A stretch of 64,000 nucleotides of DNA, from NCBI GenBank assembly GCA_009809945.1, contig WTPW01000328.1, positions 341,947 to 405,946 of the forward strand, given 5' to 3'. This DNA comes from Gigaspora margarita. Lineage: Eukaryota > Glomeromycota > Glomeromycetes > Diversisporales > Gigasporaceae. Position 1 is the first letter of the stretch, and every line of letters starts with the position of its first letter. Both the position numbers and the translations under genes were made by a program. The notes under the pieces were generated by a model. That model had not been told where the DNA came from. It saw nothing but the letters and a program-made list of their open reading frames with translations, and searched no databases. This document shows positions 55,842 through 64,000 of this stretch, piece by piece.

Positions 55842-58800
55842 ATGCCTAAGTGTGATTGTTCAAAATGCAAACCATTCAGTAGTAAACTTTTATTATGGAG
55901 AACTTGGCGGCAACATCAAAAAAACCATCATTCTCACCATACATTTTCTAAGCAGACTTTATCCAATTCGGCTTCTTCAGCAAATAAAAAGCCTATAAAA
56001 CCCAACATACAGAGTAATTACTCGGATAAATGGCATAATAAACCAGATTATGTTGACAATGAGAATACATTGGTTTATTTTGACGAGAATGAAATGAATG
56101 ATTTTAATGAGAATGAAATGGATAATTTTGGTGCAAATGAAATGGATGATATGGATATTGTTCAGTCAGAGTCATCTTCATGTTTAGAAGCTGTAGAAAA
56201 TAACATACAGTTACAAGAATGTAGTAAAGTAAAATTAAAAGTTTTGTTTTTAAATATTTGTGAAGAATTTCTTATTTAGTATATACTATATAAGCAATAA
56301 ATAGAAATTCTTGTAAATCAAAAAGATCGCTATTAATACTATTAGATAATTTTCCAATGGATAATTTTTTTAATCGAAGTGAACATTATAATTCTGATCA
56401 AAGTGAAGATGACAATTCTGAACAAAGCAAAGATAGTAATTCTGATCAAAATGAACATGATATTGATCAAGACATTGAAGAAGCAACCAATATTGAAGAT
56501 GAAACTGATAAAGAGTATGATACAATTATGTTATCATCACCATTATTAAATGTTAATCATTCGAATTTGTATGGTATTATTCCGGAACCATCATATAATC
56601 CTGTACAATTTTTATACAATCCACCACTTTTGAAAGAAAATTATGTAATACAATGGATTATTCTTTAGTTATTCTTGTTTCAGCTATCATTTATGATTAC
56701 CAAAACTGGAATTGTAACTTTAATTATCTTCTTATATCAAGTATTAACATATTTAGACATTTTTCAGTTTCAAAATTTTCCAAGAAGCTAACATTATATT
56801 GAAAAACTTATTGCACAACCAAACTCCATTATCAAATATACTGTATGTTTACACTGTTATTCTCTTTATTTACTCATAGATTTGCTTTTAAAAACTTCAG
56901 AATATACAAAATGTCTTAAATGTGAAAAAGTGTTAACAAAAGCTGTTAGAAGATCAGGAGAGAAACTTAAATATAAAGTTAAGTAAAGTCTTTCTTAACA
57001 ATTATTTCAGATATCACATAATTCAACTAATTTCAATAATTAGAACTTAATTTAACATTTATTATAGCCTTTAGCAATTTATCCTTACCAATCTATTATT
57101 ATGAGAATTGCATCAATATTAGCAGATGAATCTAATGAAAAATTAATGGATTCACCATTTGAGTGAAAAGTTAAAAAGGGAATATTAGATGATATCTATG
57201 ACAGAAAAGTTTGGAAAGAATTTTTAGATAAACAAGGACATCCTTTTTTTATAGGAGACATACTGATGTTCGAATTGGATTAGCTTTTAATCTTGACTGT
57301 ACACCCTATATAGTCATGTTAAATGAAGTTGTGCACTAATATACATGACAATTCTTAATATTCTAAGGCATATAAGATATTGAAATGAAAATCTTATTCT
57401 TGCCGGTATTATACTCAGTTCAAAGTAACCAGATACAAATCAATTGCAAAATTATCTTCAACCTATGGTAAATGAGTTAAAGCAGCTTTGGAGTGGCCAA
57501 CTATTTAAAACTGCTCAATACCCAATTGGGCATATCTTTCGTTGTGCATTAATTCAAATTATATGCGACATACTAGCTGCATGCAAGGTATTAGTATAAA
57601 AAGCAACATTTAAATTATATATAATTTTAAATAACAATCTTATGTATTTCAAAATTATTTAACAAAAATTATTTATTTAGATTACAGGATTAGCACCACA
57701 TTCTTCAAAACATGTATGCAGCAAATGTACTAGAGTCTTTACATGTTTTCCAGGAACTTCGAAACTTGATTATTCTGACTATATTCAAGAAGATCCACTA
57801 TTAACTAATGCTGAACATCGACAAATAGCTTTACAGTACAAAGTTAGTAACTCAACAACACAAAAAAAATTATTTCAACAATATGGGATTTGATGGACTT
57901 GTCTTTTAGAATTACCATATATTGATATTCCTAGATTTACTATGATTGACCCTATGCACAATATATTTTTAGATACAAGTAAGCATATAGTACAACATGC
58001 ATGGATGAATGACAATTTACCAAAACTTGGTATCAAACAATTGCGTGAAATTCAAATTCGAATTGATTCAATTCCTTTACCAGTGATATAGGACATATAA
58101 ACCTTAAAATTGCCTCAGGCTTTGATGCACTTATATCTGATCAATGGAAAATATAGGTTCTGGTTTATTCAACATATGCTTTACATCAATTTCTTAATGA
58201 GGCTGATTGGTAATGTTGGCAAGCATTTGTTACTGCAGTATCGATATGGAATCAAAGAATTATAACAGAAGCTGAAATTGAAGCTAGTCATATGGCTATG
58301 ATGGCATTCTTACAATATATGCTGAACAAATTTATAGTAAAAATTTCTGTTCTCCTAATATGCATTTGCACAAACATTTAAGGGAATGCATGATAGATTA
58401 TGGTCTGTGGTATTCATTCTGGTGTTTTGCTTATGAATGTTATAATAGGTATGTATTGTTTTTTTTTAATTTTTAATTTTTATTTATTTATTTTATTTTT
58501 TTTTTTTATTATTATTTTTAGAGAACTTGGTTTGTTTTTTAATTCAAATCGCAATATGGAACTAGAAGTGCTTGAAAATTTTAATTAGCAAATTTACATT
58601 CAACAAATTAAAACAAAGCCTATTATTATTTGCTTCAAAATTTTTTATCATTCTTAAATTTGATTACCCAAGCTAATATTGAAAAACTGGAACTTTGGGT
58701 CACTATAATTTTACAGTTCAAGAAGCATTGGATTTTTGTACAATGTCTGGTGGATTAATTAATCATATTATAACTGGCTCAGAATAATTTTCTGGTCATT

Positions 58801-59401
58801 TTGTTGGGCCATTCTATGAAATTATCTTATCAACTAAAATAATGAAATTTTTTGTTCAATATTATTCAGAAATTTATTCAAATTACAACTTTTATGATGA
58901 AAATCAATTACCAAAATCAGAAAACTCAATTCTTGTATCTTCAACAGCTCGTCAGGAAACAGATTTCAAACTTGGAGATGAAAAATATGGATCTTTTTTC
59001 TCATGCTCTGATTTGAATTCACATGTACTTGCATGTAGGCAGCTAGAAAATGAGAGAGTTAATTGGCCAGGAATAATTAAGTTTTTATTGAACACTGAGT
59101 ATCTTTGCCAAATTCAAAAGCTCCAACTAGCCATTATCTTGCTATTGTTGATTGGTATAGAAGAGATTCACAAAAACAAAGTTATTTTCATGTAAAATCA
59201 CGTGATAAAATATTCAAAAATATATTATCTACAAATGCTGATAGAACTTATCATGCGGAATTGTGGGAAGACCGATTTGTTGAGCGAGGAATTGCAACTA
59301 TCTTACCAATTCAAAGAATAATTAGTCAATTTGTTAAGAGCAATAGAATTAAGCTACCTGGAAGTAAAAAAAAATATATCGTCATTATGCCATTAAACTG
59401 A
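55842..59401 (+). pseudogene. Tnp2/CACTA-like transposase, decayed
   Basis: Starts at ATG 55842 with a Cys-rich N-terminus (MPKCDCSKCKPF and a later H-x-x-H run), followed by acidic low-complexity repeats to about 56520. Conserved core pieces appear in order, separated by stops: IGHIFRCALIQIICDILA (about 57530), CSKCTRVFTCFPG (about 57720) and the diagnostic ELPYIDIPRFTMIDPMHNIF (57905-57970). A C-terminal piece (DWYRRDSQKQSYF, 59105-59401) ends the gene. Introns with GT-AG borders remain visible (for example near 57590-57680). This matches fungal transposases with a Tnp2-like domain. At least five stops or frameshifts make it inactive. Confidence 0.8.
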
Positions 59402-59581
59402 AAATTTTCAGTATAATAGTAAGTTTTAATTTTTATTTATGTTTATATATAAATAAGATTATTAATACTACTGATTAAAAATTTGATATTAATATATAAG
59501 CTCTAAACAAAAATTGTTTATATATATCTGTTTACATCTTATCTATAATTACTTTTTATAGTCTTACAAAAAATTTCTTTT

Positions 59582-62463
59582 ATGGCAAAAGCTACTTTAA
59601 ACACCCTTTCAACAAGTATTACTAGCTTAACTCAAAGCATAAATGAAATGAAAACTATTTTAAATTCTTCCGATATCAAAAGTCAACTTGAGATAACAAA
59701 AAATTCAATCGATTCTTTAAAACATCGATTTGATATTTATGAACAAAACCATAATGAGTTTGCAACTACTATACAGCGTGTTAATAGTGAACATAGAATT
59801 AAAATACAACATATTGAAAATACATTAATGACTGCAACTACTACATTAGACAATTTATCAACTTCTACTTCAGCACTTCAAGATACTATGAACAATATAT
59901 TATTATATATTCAAAGTCATGGCAATAATATTTCAAGTATAACAAATGCAACAATTAACTCTCCACACACTATTACAGTGGCAAATCCTGTGCTTACTGC
60001 AAAAGTTCATAACAAGATGCGTTATTTTAATGGTCCTAAAAGCTGAAAAAACAAAAAAATTACTCGAAACTAAGTATATCTCTTTATTAAGGAATTTGAT
60101 GTCCAATTCGAAAACACACGTATCTATTTTTAATTAGAGATGGGAAAAATGCGCATTTTATAATAAAATGCACATGAATGCGCATTAATGCACATGATAT
60201 ATAAAATGCGCATGATACCGAATGATAAAAATTTTTTTTTCAATTTTTATCTTTATTGTTGATAAAATATCTAAATAAAGATACTACATATTGAAACTAA
60301 AATCAGATTTTGCCTATATATATAAATTTTTACAAATTAACTAATTGTAAACTTCATCATTGCTTATCTTATAATTTGACACCTGACCCGTGGCTCTGCC
60401 ACATGAGCTTTGTATAAAACTTTGAATCTTAGTTAAAATCTGTAAATTCGCATTATATAATATTCATAAATATGCTGAGGTAGTTTGCATTGAATCGTCA
60501 CAAAAAATTCTGTTACTAAACATACTATTCTATTAACTACAGCATATGGTTAAGATTAAGTTGGTTTCATTAAAATTATGATATCATAAATTTCTGCCAC
60601 AGAATTCACACTCTATTTCAGTATGGTTGAGCAAGTTTTTATTAGAATTATTGTGATTTTTATTATGAGTTTTTATAAAAAAAATTCTATTACAAAATTT
60701 GTTTGCTATACCAGTAATTGCAATATATAGTGGGTTAGTTTCAATTAGTATAAGCTAACAATAAAAGTTTGTTACAAAGCTCATTACTCCAATAACAGAT
60801 AGTATGCGGCTTAGTTTTTATTGGTGAATGCCAATTTTTAAAATAAGTATTGCAAAGAGAAAACCTTATATTGCTATATTAGTTTTAGCATATTGATCAC
60901 CTTTCGAACATAACCATAATTTTATTGGTTTGTCGACATAAAACTACGAGTCACTGAGAAAATTAGTTGATTATCAGATAATCTTGGCGGCAAAAATTCT
61001 AACTAAAAATTCTAGAAATTAATCATCTAAATATTTGGCTGAATGTAACTTTTTTTGATATTCGCTAATATATTCACTATTTTTTTTATTAATCATATGT
61101 TTTATCTATAGCGGAGCATTTGTCATGTTCTTGCACTTGTTCTTGCACTTGCACTTATTGTTGAACTTGAGACCATTATACAAAACGTTTCAAATTTGTG
61201 AACTTTTTTAGCCCAAAATAGTTTGAAAATATTAGGCAATCAAACAACAAAAGTAAATTTGGAAAATTCACGTTCACAATTTTAGACGTTAATAAAGGCA
61301 TTAAAAAATGATATAATAATTACTTGAATTTTATAATAATTACTCGACCATGATAATAGTCATAAACATCTTATGTATTTCTGTTAGTTTTCCTATATTT
61401 AGGTCACATTTTTCAGATACGACCAATCAAAAATATTAAAGCGAACAGTCCAGAATTGAAGTACATAGATAGATTAGAATGTAAATTATACTTATTTTAT
61501 ATTTAATTTTTCTATATAAAAGTTTGATGGGATAAAATGCGCATGATTTGGAAACATGCACATTAATGCGCATTCATGCACATGATCGAGGAATCATGTG
61601 CACACATGAAACCCATCTCTATTTTTAATACTTTACTGTAGTTACAAACTTTCATAATATTAACAGTTCAAATTATTTTCTAAAAACTAATGAAAAATAG
61701 AATGAAACTACAATTACTGAAATCTGTGAAGCTTACTTTAAAACATTGAAAAAAGAACATAATACTACTCCAGCTGCAAAAATGTTGAATGATTAATGCT
61801 CATGATGGCGTAAGTGACATGATGCAGTAAATATAAAAAATTTATATAGCTAATTTTGTATTAATTATAAATTATATAATTATTTACACACTATTATTTT
61901 ATTGTAAAAATATTTTTTTTTAGAAATCCCTTAACCAATTAGCTGCCTTAAACAAAATTCCCAAAAACAATTTAAATTATCCTAAAATTGAAGTTGAAAG
62001 ATTATTTTCTTTTGAGGCAACATCCTCAGAGATGTCTGATGCTGAAGAGACTCCAATATCTGGCTCTGATAATCTAGATATATCTCAATCATCTAGAAAA
62101 AAAATACTAGTACCGGTTCTTCCTTGGATAAGCGATAAGGTATAATATCTTGTTATTTACTGTATATACTATTAACAAACTAAAATTACTAATATTTTAT
62201 TATAGGCAATTTGTATTCGTGGTCTTTTAGAGGATTTTATTAAACAAAATCGAGTGGAAAAATTAAATTCTGGAGGCCGTCATTCCTACACTATTCCTCT
62301 TCCACATGAAGTTATTAAAATGCACGATCCAAGATGGATTACAATGCGATCAATGATTCCTCCTAAACTGAAAGACCTCCCAAATTGGGCATGGAATCAG
62401 ATCGATCCAAGCAAATACTTTGAAAATTCTGATAACAATTATGATGATATTTATGATGAATAA
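59582..62463 (+). pseudogene. Coiled-coil partner protein of transposase, split by hAT element
   Basis: Exon 1 from ATG 59582 encodes about 155 residues of heptad-like Ser/Thr/Leu-rich coiled coil (SITSLTQSINEM, IQHIENTLMTATTTLDNL), then a stop near 60044 and a short continuation. A 1487 bp hAT-like element sits at 60135-61621. Beyond it, AYFKTLKKEHNTTPAAK (about 61730-61790) continues, then a stop, an intron ending TTTTTTTAG at 61923, an exon to 62139 (KSLNQLAALNKIPKNN), a clean 66 bp intron 62140-62205, and the last exon 62206-62463 (ICIRGLLEDFIKQN, acidic C-terminus). Its position after the Tnp2 relic suggests an accessory gene of that element. I do not know a family name. Confidence 0.65.
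60135..61621. mobile_element. 1.49 kb hAT-like element (TGCGCAT words)
   Basis: TIRs TAGAGATGGG and CCCATCTCTA. Perfect 8 bp duplication TTTTTAAT at 60127-60134 and 61622-61629. Both ends carry AATGCGCATT, ATGCACAT and GCGCATGA words in both orientations (60148-60220 and 61533-61610). The interior has no coding frame. Inserted in the coiled-coil gene. Confidence 0.92.
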
Positions 62464-62563
62464 TCGTGAATTGAATTTAAAATATCAATATTTTTATTTT
62501 ATTAATTATATTAAGATTATTTGCATATAATATTGCATTGATGATCAGGTTATAGAGTATTCT

Positions 62564-62727
62564 ATATATGGGAACCCCCACAGCAAAACAAGGCATTGAG
62601 CAAAAAATTTTGATTTTGTAATTTTATAAAAATTGTATTCCTATTACTCTAATTCTTCAAGAAATTGAGTTTTTAAAAAAATTTTTTTTTTTGCCCAATG
62701 CCTTGTTTTGCTGTGGGTGTCCCCATA
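62564..62727. mobile_element. 164 bp MITE
   Basis: About 40 bp TIRs with few mismatches, containing CACAGCAAAACAAGGCATTG on the left and its complement on the right. Flanked by the direct repeat TATTCT (62558-62563 and 62728-62733). Superfamily not assigned. Confidence 0.85.
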
Positions 62728-62733
62728 TATTCT

Positions 62734-63396
62734 GTACTTTATTTAATATTACACTTAATAAAATGCTGGTATAATATCTAGAAAACTATTGGAATATCTT
62801 TGCCTATTACACTATTTTCTAAAACAATTCACAAAATTATACTAAGAATAACTGATAAACTTTTGAAAACTATTATTAAATTATATCTGAAATACTTGAG
62901 TAAAAGTTGCATAACCAACTCTTCCTGTCGATCACTTGTCCAAATTTCTGAATGAAAGAAAAACAAAATTTTTAAGTAAAAAACGAAGCAGCTATTAATA
63001 CTGGTTTTTATAAAGGTCAACCTTTTTCCGCTCTTGTTGTCGAGGACTCCTTTATATATTCGGCATGCAAGCCAGAAGCGTCAGTTGTGCAAGATAACTG
63101 GCAGTTGGTGCCCTTGATAAAAAAATTCTGGTGAAAGTTTTCTTTTGTCGACGAAGTCTTATAGCTGGCTAGACAGTGAACTAAAAAATGAGTTTTTCAA
63201 CACTCTCTTTAAGGTTTTTGATGACAAGTACACAACTCCTATACACCTGCTACAATATTCTCGCTTGGAGTTTTTTTTTTCTGGGATTATGAACAAAAAG
63301 TGGGAAATTCGGCATACCCCCTCCAAAGTTAGCATTGTTGTTCCTAACCTCATCGGCAAATTTTATATATAGATATATATCGATTACTAACTGGTA
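62734..63396. other. Gene-poor stretch with weak open frame
   Basis: A plus-strand frame at 63145-63372 (75 codons, beginning STKSYSWLDSELKNEFF) and an overlapping one starting near 63020 with EDSFIYSACKPEASVVQDNW have protein-like composition but no recognised domain. They may be a gene relic. Confidence 0.35.
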
Positions 63397-63526
63397 AGAT
63401 ATATATCGATGATCAACACCCCTATCGATTATTATCGATAGTGATATTATCGATATAAATCTGGTTAATCGATTACTATCACTATCGATAATAATCGGCA
63501 GGGGTGTTGATCATTGATATATATCT
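63397..63526. repeat. 130 bp palindrome of ATCGATA words
   Basis: Arms AGATATATATCGATGATCAA at the left and its near-complement TTGATCATTGATATATATCT at the right, both with AACACCCCT/AGGGGTGTT further in and TATCGAT/ATCGATA words at the centre. Probably a compact foldback element. Confidence 0.8.
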
Positions 63527-63540
63527 AATATGATATCAAT

Positions 63541-64000
63541 TAATAATTATTATATTCACATAATCATGCTCACAAGGTTTCGCAATTTATTATAAATTTT
63601 ATTTTTTTTATTTATTATTATTATATATTATATTTTAAATTAAATAATCAATATTTGCAAGTTTTCGCAATTTAATATAAAAATTATTTATTTATTATTA
63701 TTATATATTATATTATATTACATATTTTTATTATATATTATTATAAAAAAAAATGAAAAACCAAAAAAAAACCCTCCAAAAAAAATAACAAAAAAAAACA
63801 AAACCGAAAAAATAGTAATAATTTTTAACTACTTTTGCACTTCATCGCTTATATTCACTACTTCTTGCAAAGTGTCGGAGAAGTTACAGTTGTTGTTCTT
63901 GCAAGTACCAGAAAAGTCAGATCGTTTTCTTGCAAAGTTTCGAAAAAAGTCAGAAATAAATAAAATAAAATTAAAAAAATAAGTAAAACAAAAAAAAAAA
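63541..64000. other. AT-rich end of window
   Basis: Repeated TTATTATTATATATTA strings and A-runs, including two diverged copies of a unit with TTTCGCAATTTA (63578 and 63664). No gene. Confidence 0.5.

Overview
The window reads as nuclear DNA of an arbuscular mycorrhizal fungus, most like Rhizophagus (Glomeromycotina). The base composition is very AT-rich. Introns are short (66-87 bp). The genes include TPR arrays fused to a TKL-type kinase carrying a C-x2-C pair, and an F-box/RNI-type LRR gene. Transposon debris fills most of the rest. The organism call is inference from gene style; no rRNA or other marker gene is present.

Region by region: 1-985 holds a small MITE and a perfect hairpin. 986-3639 (-) is a two-exon, TPR-only gene. 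3729-7770 is an intact-looking 4.04 kb DNA transposon with 17 bp terminal inverted repeats (TIRs), a 4 bp target duplication, a 731-aa putative transposase with one intron, and a convergent C2H2 zinc-finger gene. 7869-10736 (-) is a TPR plus protein kinase gene whose 3' end adjoins the transposon. 10.75-29.4 kb is gene-poor. It holds decayed kinase and LRR pseudogenes, several MITEs and a 1.35 kb hAT-like element. 29461-31238 (-) is an F-box/LRR gene broken by an 11 bp tandem duplication. 31.7-36.7 kb holds nested MITEs and a phosphodiesterase pseudogene.

36736-54005 is one Gypsy-type LTR retrotransposon on the minus strand. It has two LTRs, a PBS, a PPT, gag, protease, RT, RNase H, integrase and a small downstream ORF. 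It was later broken by a 7.15 kb hAT element with a perfect 8 bp target duplication and by a 1.29 kb hAT-like MITE that itself contains a Harbinger-like MITE. An exact 1200 bp-offset tandem duplication has an N at its junction. 55842-62463 (+) is a decayed Tnp2/CACTA-like transposase followed by a coiled-coil partner gene that is split by another hAT-like element. The end of the window is AT-rich, with one large palindrome.

Two themes stand out. The first is the 4 kb two-gene transposon, whose transposase I cannot place in a named superfamily. The second is a set of hAT-like elements, four with perfect and one with a 7-of-8 8 bp target duplication, most of whose ends are packed with an element-specific short word in both orientations. 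Few intact cellular genes remain, and most broken frames are explained by identifiable insertions or duplications.
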